64,000 nt of DNA from Acholeplasmataceae bacterium (GCA_021108415.1 JAIOQX010000006.1:365884-429883); one strand, 5' to 3'. Counted from the first letter of the stretch, positions 18,126 to 30,773 are shown. Program-made: numbers and translations. Notes: generated by a model from the letters alone, not told the origin.

Positions 18126-18149
18126 AAGATGACTATTTTTAGTCATCTT
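18126..18149 (-). terminator. lysS terminator
   Basis: A 10-bp perfect stem (AAGATGACTA / TAGTCATCTT) with a 4-base loop, followed on the minus strand by TTTTTCTT. It lies eleven bases after the lysS stop codon. Confidence 0.9.
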
Positions 18150-18159
18150 CTAAATTGTA

Positions 18160-19938
<1,779 letters not shown>

Positions 19939-19955
<17 letters not shown>

Positions 19956-21861
19956 CAGCTACCTTTGTATCTTTTTTAGCCCAAGATAATTCGCCAGTTT
20001 CAACGATTTCTTTGATGTCGGCTTTAGTTAAGGTTTCAACTTCTACTAAGTAGTGTGCAATTTTATCTAATAAATCACGATTTTCTGTGATGATTTTTGT
20101 TGCTTCATTGAAACAACCTGTAATAATATGTCTAGTTTCAGAATCGATTTCATGTGCAACTTGATCTGAGAAGTTTTTTTCCTTGAAATAATCTCTTCCT
20201 AAGAATACATTACCACCACTAGATTCATATTGAACTGGACCTAAATCACTCATCCCATATTCTGTAACCATTGCTCTAGCAATCTTTGTAGCCATTTGGA
20301 AGTCGTTATATGCACCAGTAGTAACAGTATCAAATACGATTTCTTCAGCAACTCTACCACCTAGATAACTTGTGATTTTTGCCAATAATGATTTTTTAGT
20401 TTCTAAGAATTTTTCAACTTCAGGGGTCATTAAGTTATACCCACCAGCTGAACCTCTTGGAATAATAGTTACTTTTTGAACAACATTTGCATCTGGAAGT
20501 TTTATACCAATAACTGCATGTCCTGCTTCATGATATGCAACTGTTTTCTTTTCTTCAACAGAATATTTGCGACTCTTCTTAGCAGGTCCCATCATAACTC
20601 TATCGATTGCTTCATCTAAATCAGGCTCTAGGACTAAGGTTCTATTATCACGAGCAGCAAGCAATGCTGCTTCATTTAATAAGTTTTCAATATCAGCACC
20701 CGTAAATCCTGGGATTCTACCAGCAAATTCATCAAAGTTAATTTTTGGATCAATTTTTTTATTTCTTGCATGTACTTTAAGAATTGCTGCACGACCTCTT
20801 ATGTCAGGTGCAGAAATAGTAATTTGTCTGTCAAAGCGACCTGGACGAAGAAGTGCTGGGTCTAGAACATCAGGACGGTTTGTTGCGGCCACGATGATAA
20901 TACCCATGTTACCTGTAAATCCATCCATTTCAACTAATAATTGATTTAGAGTTTGTTCTCTTTCATCATTTCCGCCACCAAGACCGGCACCACGTTGACG
21001 ACCAACAGCATCGATTTCATCAATGAAGATGATACAAGGAGAATTTTCTTTTGCGACTTTAAATAAATCACGTACACGAGAAGCACCAACACCTACAAAC
21101 ATTTCAACAAAATCAGAACCTGAAATTGAGAAGAATGGGACATTCGCTTCACCTGCAACAGCTTTTGCTAGTAATGTTTTACCAGTACCTGGAGCACCTA
21201 CTAAAAGGACACCTTTAGGAATTCTTGCACCCATGTCAACATATTTCTTTGGGGCTTTTAAAAAGTCGATTAGTTCAACCATTTCTTCCTTTTCTTCTTC
21301 GATACCAGCTATATCTTTAAACGTAATAGTTTTTTCTCTGTTTAATTTTGCTCTATTCTTTGCAAAATCAAATGCCTTATTGTTTTGTCCGCTTGCGTTT
21401 CTAAAGATAATAAATAAAACAACGATAATTAAAATAAATGGAACAATATTAATAACAACACTCCAGAACGTAATACCTGATACTTCAATAATATTAGTTG
21501 TACCACCATAACCCTCTACTGTATCTAAAACGATTTGTGCTTGATCGATACGCATAACGCGTTCAAACGATATAATATCATCATATAATGGAGCATATTG
21601 TTCATAGACAGCTCCTGTAACGGTTACTAAGTCATAATTTTCCCCACCGATTAATTCATATTCAACTGATTCTATATGACCTGCATTAGCTGCAGCTTGA
21701 ATTTCACTTGCGGTAAGATTGTTAACTTCACCAGCTAAGGCATCTCTTAAAAATAAGAAGATACCAAGCATAATGATTAACGTAAAGATCATTATGATAT
21801 AATCTGGTTTTTTCTTCATATCTGGTTTTTTTGGCATGGGTCTTTTTGGTTTTTGATTCAT
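19939..21861 (-). CDS. ftsH: ATP-dependent zinc metalloprotease FtsH
   Basis: Membrane-anchored AAA+ protease for membrane-protein quality control. The 640 residues contain a short basic, proline-rich tail ([16 protein letters not shown]), TM1 at about 21-38, an external loop, and TM2 at about 131-153. Then come Walker A GAPGTGKT (222-229), Walker B IIFIDEID (277-284), the arginine-finger region and the zinc site HEAGH (444-448). Normal length and order. It sits in the conserved tilS-hpt-ftsH cluster with a GAGGTGAGCAT ribosome site. Confidence 0.97.
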
Positions 21862-21872
21862 ATGCTCACCTC

Positions 21873-22424
21873 TTAATTGCTTTCCTTTTTCGAATATACT
21901 TTTGGATCTAATATACCAACGTATGGTAGATTTCGATAGTATTCATCATAGTCCAATCCATAGCCTACAACAAATGCTTTTGGAATTGTTCTACCAATAT
22001 ATTTTGGTTCATAAGGTTTTAATCTACCTTCTGGTTTATCTAATAAAGTTACGATTTCAACTGATTTTGCACCTCTATGCATCAACAATTCAACGATGGT
22101 TACAATTGTATTTCCAGTATCAACAATATCTTCAATAATTAAAACATGACGATCATGGATTGGAATATCTAAATCCATTTTAATCTTCACATCTCCAGAA
22201 GAATTAATACCTCCATGGTAACTACTTACTGACATATAAGCGATGTCAACTTTGAGTTCAATTTTTTTAGATAAGTCGGACATAAAAGGAATACATCCTT
22301 TTAGAAGACCCACTAAAATTGGATTTTTATCTTTATAATCATTAGTGATTTCTTTCCCTAATGATTCACATATTTCTTTGATTTCTAATTCAGATACTAG
22401 TATTTCAGCGATATCTTTATGCAT
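21873..22424 (-). CDS. hpt: Hypoxanthine phosphoribosyltransferase
   Basis: Salvages hypoxanthine (and usually guanine) with PRPP to IMP/GMP. The 183-residue protein has the PRPP-binding motif VLIIEDIVDTGNT and the flanking family segments LVGLLKGCIPFMSDL and DYDEYYRNLPYVGIL. Its ATG overlaps the tilS end by eight bases and has an AAAGGAGC site. The tilS-hpt-ftsH arrangement is conserved through Firmicutes and Mollicutes. Confidence 0.95.
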   Translation of the reverse strand: MHKDIAEILVSELEIKEICESLGKEITNDYKDKNPILVGLLKGCIPFMSDLSKKIELKVDIAYMSVSSYHGGINSSGDVKIKMDLDIPIHDRHVLIIEDIVDTGNTIVTIVELLMHRGAKSVEIVTLLDKPEGRLKPYEPKYIGRTIPKAFVVGYGLDYDEYYRNLPYVGILDPKVYSKKESN

Positions 22425-23706
22425 GTTTTAGCTCCTTTATATTGAAATATACACAGTTTTTTTCACCTAGCGTTTGATTGATGTAATAGTCTTGAACCCA
22501 TAGAACTTGATTATCTTGATCAACTAAAACCCATAATTGGTTTCGTTTATCTAGGGGTACTTTTTTGTCAATAAATAAATCTTTTAATTTTTTATGTCCA
22601 TAATCATATGTTAATTTATCACCGTTTTGTCGATGTCTAATGACTAATGGAAATGCTAATTTATTATAACATAATTTTTCTAATTCTTCAGTAGGAGTGT
22701 TTGAATTGTCTAAAAATGTGAAAATAGCCACATTTGCGAGCTTATTTTTACCACTTTTCACTTCAAAACTCACTTCTTTTTTAGGTAATATTTCCTTTAT
22801 TAAAGCCTTTTTGTACGTTCGTGTGAAAAAATAAGTTTGAGATAGTTGATATCTAGCATTTGGCTTATTTTGAAGCAGCATTTCTTTGATTTGCATGATG
22901 ATTTCATAGGATATATTAAAACGATATGACTCTAATAAATATGCAATCATATCTTCTTGAATTGCTGGATCAAGAGTAGGATAAGATAGTAAATCAATTT
23001 CTAACTTATCATTTAATATCTCTAAAGTAGTTTTTCTAATATATTTAAATGCTTTTGTGACTTGCATGTTGTATTGACCAACTTGATTTAAAAGGTTTGA
23101 ATTTTCTTGCTTCATAATTGGAACGATAGCATGTCTATATCTGTTTCTTAAATAACTATTTCCTTCATTAGATTGATCATTTAAATATGGAATTTGATTT
23201 GTTTTTACAAATTCAAGTATATCTTGTTTACTCGTATATAACAAAGGTTTTACATAACAAATTGATTTACTTGTATGAAATAATTGCATACCGGCATAAC
23301 CCAATAGATTAGAGCCTCTAGTGAGCTTCATTAAAACATTTTCAAATAGATCATCAAGATGATGAGCTGTTAATATATAGTTTGCTTTTGCAACTTTTGC
23401 AGCCTCTTTCAAATAATGTGAGCGCAAATGATGCGCTTGGTGATGAAAATTTCCTTCAGTAACTTTAATTAAATAATAATGAAAAGGTATATGGTTTTTT
23501 TCACAATAAGATTTTACTAAATCTGCTTCAATTTTTGATTGTTCACGTTTCATATGATTAAAATGAACAACTTCGATTTGATAATCTGTTTGCATAAGCA
23601 AAAATAGAAGCATCATTGAGTCTGCGCCTCCACTCACTGAAACGATACATTTTGCTTTTGCAGGAATTTTTACTTCATGGGTTAATCTGTCTATGATTTG
23701 TTGCAA
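22417..23706 (-). CDS. tilS: tRNA(Ile)-lysidine synthetase
   Basis: Modifies C34 of the CAU-anticodon tRNA-Ile to lysidine so that it reads AUA. The PP-loop SVSGGADSMM lies near residue 26 and the TAHHLDDLFENVLMKLTRGS block follows, both diagnostic; the C-terminal substrate domain is present. I choose a TTG start at 23706 (429 aa), because GGAGGTG lies six bases before it; the GTG at 23715 overlaps that ribosome site and cannot use it. First gene of the operon with hpt, ftsH and rqcP. Confidence 0.93.
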   Translation of the reverse strand: MQQIIDRLTHEVKIPAKAKCIVSVSGGADSMMLLFLLMQTDYQIEVVHFNHMKREQSKIEADLVKSYCEKNHIPFHYYLIKVTEGNFHHQAHHLRSHYLKEAAKVAKANYILTAHHLDDLFENVLMKLTRGSNLLGYAGMQLFHTSKSICYVKPLLYTSKQDILEFVKTNQIPYLNDQSNEGNSYLRNRYRHAIVPIMKQENSNLLNQVGQYNMQVTKAFKYIRKTTLEILNDKLEIDLLSYPTLDPAIQEDMIAYLLESYRFNISYEIIMQIKEMLLQNKPNARYQLSQTYFFTRTYKKALIKEILPKKEVSFEVKSGKNKLANVAIFTFLDNSNTPTEELEKLCYNKLAFPLVIRHRQNGDKLTYDYGHKKLKDLFIDKKVPLDKRNQLWVLVDQDNQVLWVQDYYINQTLGEKNCVYFNIKELKHA

Positions 23707-23730
23707 AAAAAACACCTCCGATATAATTAC

Positions 23731-23740
23731 ATTATATCAT
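23731..23740 (-). promoter_or_regulatory. Extended -10 promoter of the tilS operon
   Basis: Minus strand ATGATATAAT (TGA-TATAAT), 25 bases before the TTG start; the ribosome site GGAGGTG follows. Confidence 0.6.
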
Positions 23741-23797
23741 GTATTAAAGATAGTTTATATATCTTGATAAATAATGAATATAAGGCTTTGATACTTA

Positions 23798-23806
23798 TGT
23801 TATAAT
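23798..23806 (+). promoter_or_regulatory. Extended -10 promoter of maf
   Basis: TGTTATAAT lies 24 bases before the maf ATG, with CAGGAGGTG as the ribosome site at 23818-23825. Confidence 0.6.
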
Positions 23807-23829
23807 AATACTCGAGCAGGAGGTGTCAG

Positions 23830-24381
23830 ATGATTATATTAGCAAGTGGTTCACCACGTAGAGCAAAACTATTAACTGATGCAGGTATAAAGTTTAAGAT
23901 TATCACGAGTGATGTTGAAGAGACATTTGATCCAAATCTAGAACCAAAAGAAGTCGCTATGTATCTTGCAAGATTAAAAGCAAAACATATAGCTGACTCA
24001 CATCCAAATGATATCGTCATTGGATCAGATACAATCGTTGTCTTTAATAATAAAATTTTAGGAAAACCAATTGATGAACAAGACGCTTTTCGTATGCTTA
24101 ATGTATTATCTGATCAGTGGCATACAGTATATACAGGTGTTTCAATGATTAAAGGAGATATAGAAGACAATTTTTTTGATCAAACAAAGGTTAAAATGAA
24201 AGCCTTAAGTCATTTAGAAATAAAAGCTTATATTAAAACAGGTGAACCTATGGATAAAGCTGGTAGTTATGGGATTCAAGGAGAAGGTAGACATCTAGTT
24301 GAAAAATATGAAGGTGACTTTTTTACAATCATGGGATTACCTTTGAAAAAAGTGCTAGATAGATTAAAAAATCAAGAGTAA
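23830..24381 (+). CDS. maf: Maf family nucleoside triphosphate pyrophosphatase
   Basis: House-cleaning pyrophosphatase that hydrolyses non-canonical or modified NTPs (dTTP/UTP-type in YhdE/Maf relatives). The 183-residue protein opens with ILASGSPRRAKLL, the Maf signature, and has GSDTIV, KPIDEQDAF and GSYGIQGEG motifs with the conserved catalytic Asp/Lys positions. A single gene between the divergent tilS operon and the sugar operon, with its own promoter and terminator. Confidence 0.94.
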   Translation: MIILASGSPRRAKLLTDAGIKFKIITSDVEETFDPNLEPKEVAMYLARLKAKHIADSHPNDIVIGSDTIVVFNNKILGKPIDEQDAFRMLNVLSDQWHTVYTGVSMIKGDIEDNFFDQTKVKMKALSHLEIKAYIKTGEPMDKAGSYGIQGEGRHLVEKYEGDFFTIMGLPLKKVLDRLKNQE

Positions 24382-24385
24382 ATCT

Positions 24386-24424
24386 AAAGACTTTTTATCA
24401 ATATGATAAGAGGTCTTTTTATTT
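24386..24424 (+). terminator. maf terminator
   Basis: AAAGACTTTTTATC pairs with GATAAGAGGTCTTT (two G-U pairs), followed by TTTATTTT. Confidence 0.75.
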
Positions 24425-24438
24425 TAAGCATTTAGTCT

Positions 24439-24453
24439 TATAATAGATATAAT
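24439..24453 (+). promoter_or_regulatory. Putative -10 boxes of the glycosidase operon
   Basis: Two TATAAT hexamers (24439-24444 and 24448-24453) lie 28-42 bases before the GH13 start; no clear -35 or operator was seen. Confidence 0.4.
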
Positions 24454-24480
24454 AAACTTTAAAAGAAGTGAGTGATTGAT

Positions 24481-26082
24481 ATGGGGTTAAAAAAAGATTT
24501 AGTAGTCTATCAAGTATATCCAAGAAGTTTTAAAGACAGCAATGGGGATGGAATTGGAGATCTTAAAGGGATTACATTAAAATTAGATTATATAAAATCA
24601 TTGGGAGTTGATGTTATATGGTTATCACCAGTCTATTGTTCGCCAAATGATGATAATGGATATGACATAAGCGATTATCTTAATATCAATCCTGAGTTTG
24701 GAACCATGAAAGATATGGATAAACTCATTTTAGAAGCTGAATTAAGAGGCTTGAAAATTATGATGGATTTAGTGATCAATCATACTTCTGATGAACATGA
24801 ATGGTTTAAAAAGAGTATTGCAAATGATCCAAAATATAAAGATTATTATATATGGAAAGATCAACCAAATAACTGGACCAGTTTTTTTGGTGGAAAAGCT
24901 TGGGATAAAATAGGAGATAAATACTACCTTCATCTATTTAGTAAAAAACAACCTGATCTTAATTGGAATAATCCAGATGTCATGGAAGATATTAAAAATG
25001 TCATGTCATTTTGGTTGGATAAAGGTATTTATGGATTTAGATGTGATGTTATTAATATTATATTCAAATCAAGTTTAGAAAATGGAAAAAAGCATTTGGT
25101 CTTAACTGGAAAAGAACATTACCATCAACAAGATGGTATGCATAAAATATTAAAAGAATTAAGAAAAGATATACTTAGTAAATACGATACATTTACAGTT
25201 GGAGAAACTGTTATGGTTACGCCTAAGCAAGCAAATGATTTAATTTATCCAGAAGATGAAGAACTGGATATGATTTTTAGTTTTGCACATATGGAAGTTG
25301 ATCAAGTTTCTAATAAATGGTTTAAAACTAAATTTAAACCTAAGAAACTAATGAAGGTATTAACAAAATGGCAAAATGAGGTTTATTGGAATGCTAATTA
25401 TTTAGAAAACCATGATCAACCAAGATCGGTCTCACGGTTTGGAGATGATCAAATATATCATCAACAAAGTGCAAAAATGCTAGCTACTCTTTTGTTTGGA
25501 TTAAAAGGTACACCATACATTTTCCAAGGACAAGAAATTGGAATGACTAATTGTTTGTTTAATGACATGAGTGAGTTTCAAGATGTTGAGTCACATACGA
25601 TTTATAAAGTTGCTGGCAAACTAGGTATACCTAAAAAGATTAGATTTAAGATGATTCAAAAGACATCAAGAGATAATGCTAGAACACCTATGCAATGGAC
25701 AAAAGATGGAGGATTTTCTAAAGCAAAACCTTGGTTAAAACAAAATTCAAACACAAAAGATATCAACGTCTTAGATCAAGAACACAATGCCCATTCTATT
25801 CTTCACTATTATAGAAAACTAATTAAGTTAAGAAAGAAATATAGTGTATTAAGATATGGTGAGTTTGAATCAGTTTCAGAGAAAAAATTTGTTTACATTT
25901 TTAAAAGATCAGATTCATATAGTGATGCATTTGTCATCTTAAATATGTCAAATAGAATTCAAAAATTAAAAGAGACATATGAAGGAAAAGTTGTTATAAG
26001 TAACGTAGAAAAGAAGATTTATGATAGTGTATTATCGCCATATGAAGCCAGAATATACATAAAGGAGAAATCACGTGATTAA
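24481..26082 (+). CDS. GH13 alpha-glucosidase (oligo-1,6-glucosidase type)
   Basis: Hydrolyses terminal alpha-glucosidic bonds in imported oligosaccharides. The (beta/alpha)8 protein has the GH13 catalytic set: nucleophile Asp in FRCDVIN (about residue 189), acid/base Glu in FTVGETV (about 242) and transition-state Asp in ENHDQPR (about 312). It also has QPDLNWNNP, found in oligo-1,6-glucosidase and trehalose-6-phosphate hydrolase relatives. No signal peptide, so it is cytoplasmic. No PTS gene is nearby, so a phosphorylated substrate is less likely. The ATG at 24481 matches family starts; a GTG at 24472 is possible. Confidence 0.9.
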   Translation: MGLKKDLVVYQVYPRSFKDSNGDGIGDLKGITLKLDYIKSLGVDVIWLSPVYCSPNDDNGYDISDYLNINPEFGTMKDMDKLILEAELRGLKIMMDLVINHTSDEHEWFKKSIANDPKYKDYYIWKDQPNNWTSFFGGKAWDKIGDKYYLHLFSKKQPDLNWNNPDVMEDIKNVMSFWLDKGIYGFRCDVINIIFKSSLENGKKHLVLTGKEHYHQQDGMHKILKELRKDILSKYDTFTVGETVMVTPKQANDLIYPEDEELDMIFSFAHMEVDQVSNKWFKTKFKPKKLMKVLTKWQNEVYWNANYLENHDQPRSVSRFGDDQIYHQQSAKMLATLLFGLKGTPYIFQGQEIGMTNCLFNDMSEFQDVESHTIYKVAGKLGIPKKIRFKMIQKTSRDNARTPMQWTKDGGFSKAKPWLKQNSNTKDINVLDQEHNAHSILHYYRKLIKLRKKYSVLRYGEFESVSEKKFVYIFKRSDSYSDAFVILNMSNRIQKLKETYEGKVVISNVEKKIYDSVLSPYEARIYIKEKSRD

Positions 26083-28405
26083 ATATCAGAAACCCTATTT
26101 TTGTATAGAAACAAAAACTTTATCATATGCATTTAAAATTCTTGAGACTGGACATTTAGAGCATTTATATTTTGGTGATAAACTCCTTGATTCTGATTTA
26201 GAACACCTACATACAAAACTTGTTGCAAAAGCAAGAGGTGTAATTGACTATTTAGAAGATAAACCAAATGATATACCACTTGATTTAACTCCTTTAGAAT
26301 ATTCGTCTTTTGGAAAAGGGGATTTTAAACTAACACCTTTAGAGATTAAAATGCCTGATCAGACATTTGTTTCAGATTTTGTATATTTTAAACATGAGAT
26401 CGTTGATGGTATTATTGTCTCTAGTCAATTACCTACACCTTATGATGACGATCAAAACACAAAGTCTTTAATTGTGACTTTAAAAGATACAAAATTTAAT
26501 GTTTATCTTGATTTAGTATATACAAGTTTTTTTGATACAGATATTATCACTAGAAAAACAGTGATTAGAAATGATGAAAAAGATGACATAAATATCAGAA
26601 AAATTATGAGTATGAGTTTTGATATATATGGAACCAATTATGATATGTTAACACTTGATGGCGGAGCGATTAAAGAAGCTCACAAACATATAACACCGAT
26701 TGCGGCTGGAACATATATTAATAGTTCTATGACGGGCAATTCTAGTTATAGACATAATCCAGGTGTTATTTTGCTTGAAAAAGGGACGCACGAAGATTAT
26801 GGTAATTGCTATGGATTTAATTTAATTTATAGTGGGAATCACTATACAGCCATTGATCAATCTAGTCATGGTATTTTAAGAGTAATGCAAGGTATAAATC
26901 CCTCTATGTTTGAAATAGATATTAAAACAAATGAGGCTTTTGAAACTCCAACTACAGTATTAAGTTTTTCTTCAAAAGGACTTAATGATTTATCTCATCA
27001 TATGCATGATTTTATTAATAATCACCTTATTCCCAGGCAATTTAGAGGCATAGATAGACCTATTGTTATTAATAGTTGGGAAGGGTTCTATTTTGACTTT
27101 AATGAAAGAAAACTTATAAATTTGGCTAAAAAAGCTAAATCATTAGGTGTTGAACTATTTGTCTTAGATGATGGTTGGTTCTCATCAAGAAATAATGATT
27201 TATCAGGTCTTGGAGATTATGATGTTAATTTTAAAAAATTAAAACATGGACTCAAAGGTCTTTCAAATAAAATTCATCAAATGGGGATGAAATTTGGATT
27301 GTGGTTTGAACCAGAAATGATAAACCCAATTTCAAAATTATATGAAAAACATCCTGAATATGCTATTCAAATAAAAGGAAGAACTCCTGCAATGGGAAGA
27401 CATCAATTGATACTAGATATGATTAATCCAGATGTTAGAACATATATCGTTAATCAAATATCAAATATTATTGAAGATGCAAAATTAGATTATATCAAAT
27501 GGGACATGAATAGAGATATGACAGATATGTTTTCTTCATCTCTACCTAATCAAGGGATGTTTTATCATAGTTATATGCTCGGTTTATATGATGTATTATC
27601 ACAATTAAGAAATAAGTATCCAAATATTTTAATAGAAACTTGTGCAAGTGGAGGAAACCGTTTTGATTTAGGAATGCTAAGATATGGTCCGCAAATATGG
27701 ACATCTGATAACACAGATCCTATCGCAAGACTTGAGATTCAAAAAGGTATATCATATTTTTACCCGCTATCTTGCATCAGCAATCACGTTTCAATGAGCC
27801 CTCACGAGCAAACGTTAAGAAAAACACCTATAGACACTAGATTTAATGTATCGATGTTTGGTGTGTTAGGATATGAGTTAGATTTTAAATTTTTAAATTC
27901 ATTTGAAATAAAATCTATTAAAGAACAAATTGAGACGTATAAAACATATAGACATGTGTTACAATTTGGAAGGTTCTATAGATTTAATGAAACTGAACAT
28001 ATAAAAATGAATTTTCAGGCAAGTTTAGAAGATACACATATTGTTGGTAATTATCAAATCCTAGCTGAACCAAGTCCTAATCTAGAATTGTTGAAGATAA
28101 AACAGTTAAATCCAAATAAAACATATGATATTAAATCTATGAAACAGCAAATGCCACTCGATAAATTTGGTCATTTAATATCACATGCTTTACCTATAAA
28201 ACTCAATCCAAATAAAGCTTTATTTAGATTAATCTCTAAATTTAAAAAATTAGATAATGCTACAGAGCATGCTGTATTATCAGGTATTGTATTAATGCAA
28301 GGTTATAAAATGAAACAACAATTTATGGGCACATATTATAATGATCAAGTAAGAATACTAGGTGATTTTAGTTCACAAATATATATGGTCAAAGAAAGTA
28401 GATGA
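26075..28405 (+). CDS. GH36 alpha-galactosidase
   Basis: Releases galactose from alpha-galactosides such as melibiose or raffinose. The 776-residue protein has the three-part GH36 architecture: an N-terminal beta-supersandwich, a barrel and a C-terminal beta-domain. The catalytic nucleophile is in YIKWDMNRDM (Asp about 477) and the acid/base in WTSDNTDP (Asp about 545), with LDDGWFSSRN and WFEPEM before them. The GTG start at 26075 has AAAGGAGAAA behind it and overlaps the GH13 stop by eight bases. No signal peptide. Second gene of the operon. Confidence 0.92.
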   Translation: MIKYQKPYFCIETKTLSYAFKILETGHLEHLYFGDKLLDSDLEHLHTKLVAKARGVIDYLEDKPNDIPLDLTPLEYSSFGKGDFKLTPLEIKMPDQTFVSDFVYFKHEIVDGIIVSSQLPTPYDDDQNTKSLIVTLKDTKFNVYLDLVYTSFFDTDIITRKTVIRNDEKDDINIRKIMSMSFDIYGTNYDMLTLDGGAIKEAHKHITPIAAGTYINSSMTGNSSYRHNPGVILLEKGTHEDYGNCYGFNLIYSGNHYTAIDQSSHGILRVMQGINPSMFEIDIKTNEAFETPTTVLSFSSKGLNDLSHHMHDFINNHLIPRQFRGIDRPIVINSWEGFYFDFNERKLINLAKKAKSLGVELFVLDDGWFSSRNNDLSGLGDYDVNFKKLKHGLKGLSNKIHQMGMKFGLWFEPEMINPISKLYEKHPEYAIQIKGRTPAMGRHQLILDMINPDVRTYIVNQISNIIEDAKLDYIKWDMNRDMTDMFSSSLPNQGMFYHSYMLGLYDVLSQLRNKYPNILIETCASGGNRFDLGMLRYGPQIWTSDNTDPIARLEIQKGISYFYPLSCISNHVSMSPHEQTLRKTPIDTRFNVSMFGVLGYELDFKFLNSFEIKSIKEQIETYKTYRHVLQFGRFYRFNETEHIKMNFQASLEDTHIVGNYQILAEPSPNLELLKIKQLNPNKTYDIKSMKQQMPLDKFGHLISHALPIKLNPNKALFRLISKFKKLDNATEHAVLSGIVLMQGYKMKQQFMGTYYNDQVRILGDFSSQIYMVKESR

Positions 28406-28409
28406 GAAA

Positions 28410-30773
28410 ATGAAAAAAGTTATTCCAATTAATTTTTCTTGGTATGTTAAACCATTCGAAGAAAAAGATTTAAAACAAATTAATATTAAGGCATTTGAGA
28501 AAGTAGATATTCCAAATCAGCCAATTATGATTGAAAACAATTATTTTAAGTTAGATGACATCAGAAAGAAATACACGTATCTTTACTATTTAAAAGATAT
28601 TGATTTTACCAATCATCAAATTGTTGAATTACTATTTGAAGGTGTTGCAATTGAAAGTCACATCTATCTTAATAAAAAACTCATTGGTCACCACGAAAGT
28701 GGATATACACCTTATCAGTTAGATATAACAGATCATATTGATGATAGTTTAGAACAACAAGAATTAATGGTTATTGTCTCAGGTGAAGAGAGAAAAAACC
28801 TTCCTCCTTTTGGTGGAGTTGTTGATTATCTAGGCTATGTAGGGATTTACCGTGAAGTTTATCTTAATTTACTAAATGACGCTTATATTAAAGATGTTTT
28901 TACATATGCAAAAAATCCTCTTGATGATGACTTATTATCATTTGAAATAGAAACATCTAAAAAAGAAGGACTTTTAGATGTTGAAGTTTTAGATATGCAA
29001 AAAAAATCAATCATCAGACAATCATTTAAAATCAATCAAAATAAAACGATATTTGAACTAGATATAAAAAACAAAAAACTTTGGTCTCTAGATAATCCTT
29101 ATTTATATGAAATTGTTGTTTCATATAAAGATAAGGAAGTTTTTGATACATATACACATAAGTTTGGTTTTAGATCATTAGAGTTTAAGCCAGAAGGATT
29201 TTATTTAAATGGAACACTAAAAAAACTAATTGGCCTAAATAGACATCAAAGTTTTCCATATCAAGGATATGCTATGCCTAAAACAGCTCAAAGAGAAGAT
29301 GCAGATATCTTAAAGAGAAATTTAGGATTAGATATTGCTAGATCATCACATTATCCATGTTCAAGACATTTTTTAAACAGAGCAGATGAAATTGGACTTT
29401 TAGTCTTAGAAGAAATACCTGGTTGGCAATACATAGGAGATCAATCATTTAAAGAGAGAACCTATGATTCATTATCACGCATGCTTTATAGAGATAGAAA
29501 TCATGCATCAATATGCTTATGGGGTGTTCGTATTAATGAATCAGCTGATGATCATGATTTTTATGCTAAAACAAATGAGATTACAAGAACAATCGATCCA
29601 ACAAGACAGACTTGCGGTATTAGAAACTTTGATGGATCTGAATTCTTAGAAGATGTATATACTTATAATGATTTTTCTCATACCGGAAATAATCCAGGGG
29701 TTCAAAACAAATTGAAAGTTGCAAAAAAGGATGTACCTTATTTAGTGTCTGAGCATAACGGACACATGTTTCCAACAAAAGCATATGACACAGAATTAAA
29801 GAGATTAGATCAAGCTAAAAGACATCTACAAGTAATCAATGACATGAGAAATCCAAAAAGTAGAATTTCAGGATCAATCGGTTGGGTAACAAATGATTAT
29901 CATACACATCCAGAATTTGGCAGTGGAGATGGCATCTGTTATCATGGTGTAAGAGATATTTATCGTATGCCTAAAACGGCATCATATAGCTATTTATCAC
30001 AAAAGGATGCACCTTTTGTATTAGAGTTATCATCAAACATGAATCTGGGTGAGTATCCTGGCGGATATATTCAAGAAGTGTATGTGTTTACCAATCTTGA
30101 TTCCATAAAACTATATAAGAATGATATGTATGTAGACACTTTTTATCCAAACAAAGAAGCTTATCCACATTTAGCACATCCACCAGTTATCATAAAAGAC
30201 TTTGTAGGAAAAATGATTGAAGAACAAGAACACATGCTTCCAAAAGATGCAAACAAAATTAAAAAAATAATTAAAATGATATCTATGAATGGTATGAATA
30301 TACCACTAAGATATAAACTTATGATGGCATGGTTATTAAAAAAATATAAATTGACGCTTGATGATGGTATGAAATTATTTTATAAATATACTACAGGCTG
30401 GGGAGATAAACATGTATCCTATCGTTTTGAAGGATATAAAGAAGATGTAAAAGTAAAAGAAATCACAAAGACATATGATGAAAACTTCATCATAAAATTA
30501 AAATCTAATAAATTAGAAATGATAGTCGAAGACACTTATGATACTTTAAGATTTGAATTTACATGTGAAGATCAGTTTAACAACATTAAGCAGTATTTAT
30601 TCGATCCAATTCAAATTGAAACTAAAGGATCTATTCAACTCATTGGACCATCCATTCAAACACTTAATTCAGGACAAATTGCAATATGGGTAAGATCCGT
30701 ATCAAAAGGTATAGGTAAAATTAAAGTGACCTTGCGAGATCAAGTGATAGAAAAAGAGGTAGTTGTTAAATGA
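28410..30773 (+). CDS. GH2 family beta-galactosidase-like glycosidase
   Basis: A 787-residue glycosidase with the GH2 order: sugar-binding jelly-roll (about 1-170), immunoglobulin-like domain, TIM barrel, C-terminal beta region. The acid/base lies in WGVRINES (Glu about 377) and the nucleophile in LVSEHNGHM (Glu about 448). GLNRHQSFPY is the usual barrel entry. Substrate may be a beta-galactoside, beta-glucuronide or similar; sequence reading alone does not settle it. The start is the ATG at 28410, four bases after the GH36 stop; a longer reading from 28362 would overlap GH36. No signal peptide. Confidence 0.85.
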   Translation: MKKVIPINFSWYVKPFEEKDLKQINIKAFEKVDIPNQPIMIENNYFKLDDIRKKYTYLYYLKDIDFTNHQIVELLFEGVAIESHIYLNKKLIGHHESGYTPYQLDITDHIDDSLEQQELMVIVSGEERKNLPPFGGVVDYLGYVGIYREVYLNLLNDAYIKDVFTYAKNPLDDDLLSFEIETSKKEGLLDVEVLDMQKKSIIRQSFKINQNKTIFELDIKNKKLWSLDNPYLYEIVVSYKDKEVFDTYTHKFGFRSLEFKPEGFYLNGTLKKLIGLNRHQSFPYQGYAMPKTAQREDADILKRNLGLDIARSSHYPCSRHFLNRADEIGLLVLEEIPGWQYIGDQSFKERTYDSLSRMLYRDRNHASICLWGVRINESADDHDFYAKTNEITRTIDPTRQTCGIRNFDGSEFLEDVYTYNDFSHTGNNPGVQNKLKVAKKDVPYLVSEHNGHMFPTKAYDTELKRLDQAKRHLQVINDMRNPKSRISGSIGWVTNDYHTHPEFGSGDGICYHGVRDIYRMPKTASYSYLSQKDAPFVLELSSNMNLGEYPGGYIQEVYVFTNLDSIKLYKNDMYVDTFYPNKEAYPHLAHPPVIIKDFVGKMIEEQEHMLPKDANKIKKIIKMISMNGMNIPLRYKLMMAWLLKKYKLTLDDGMKLFYKYTTGWGDKHVSYRFEGYKEDVKVKEITKTYDENFIIKLKSNKLEMIVEDTYDTLRFEFTCEDQFNNIKQYLFDPIQIETKGSIQLIGPSIQTLNSGQIAIWVRSVSKGIGKIKVTLRDQVIEKEVVVK

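Noticed and set aside
20567..21511. Two long open frames (125 and 162 codons) antisense to ftsH
   Set aside because: They mirror a certain, highly conserved gene, have no ribosome site or family match, and arise from its codon pattern.
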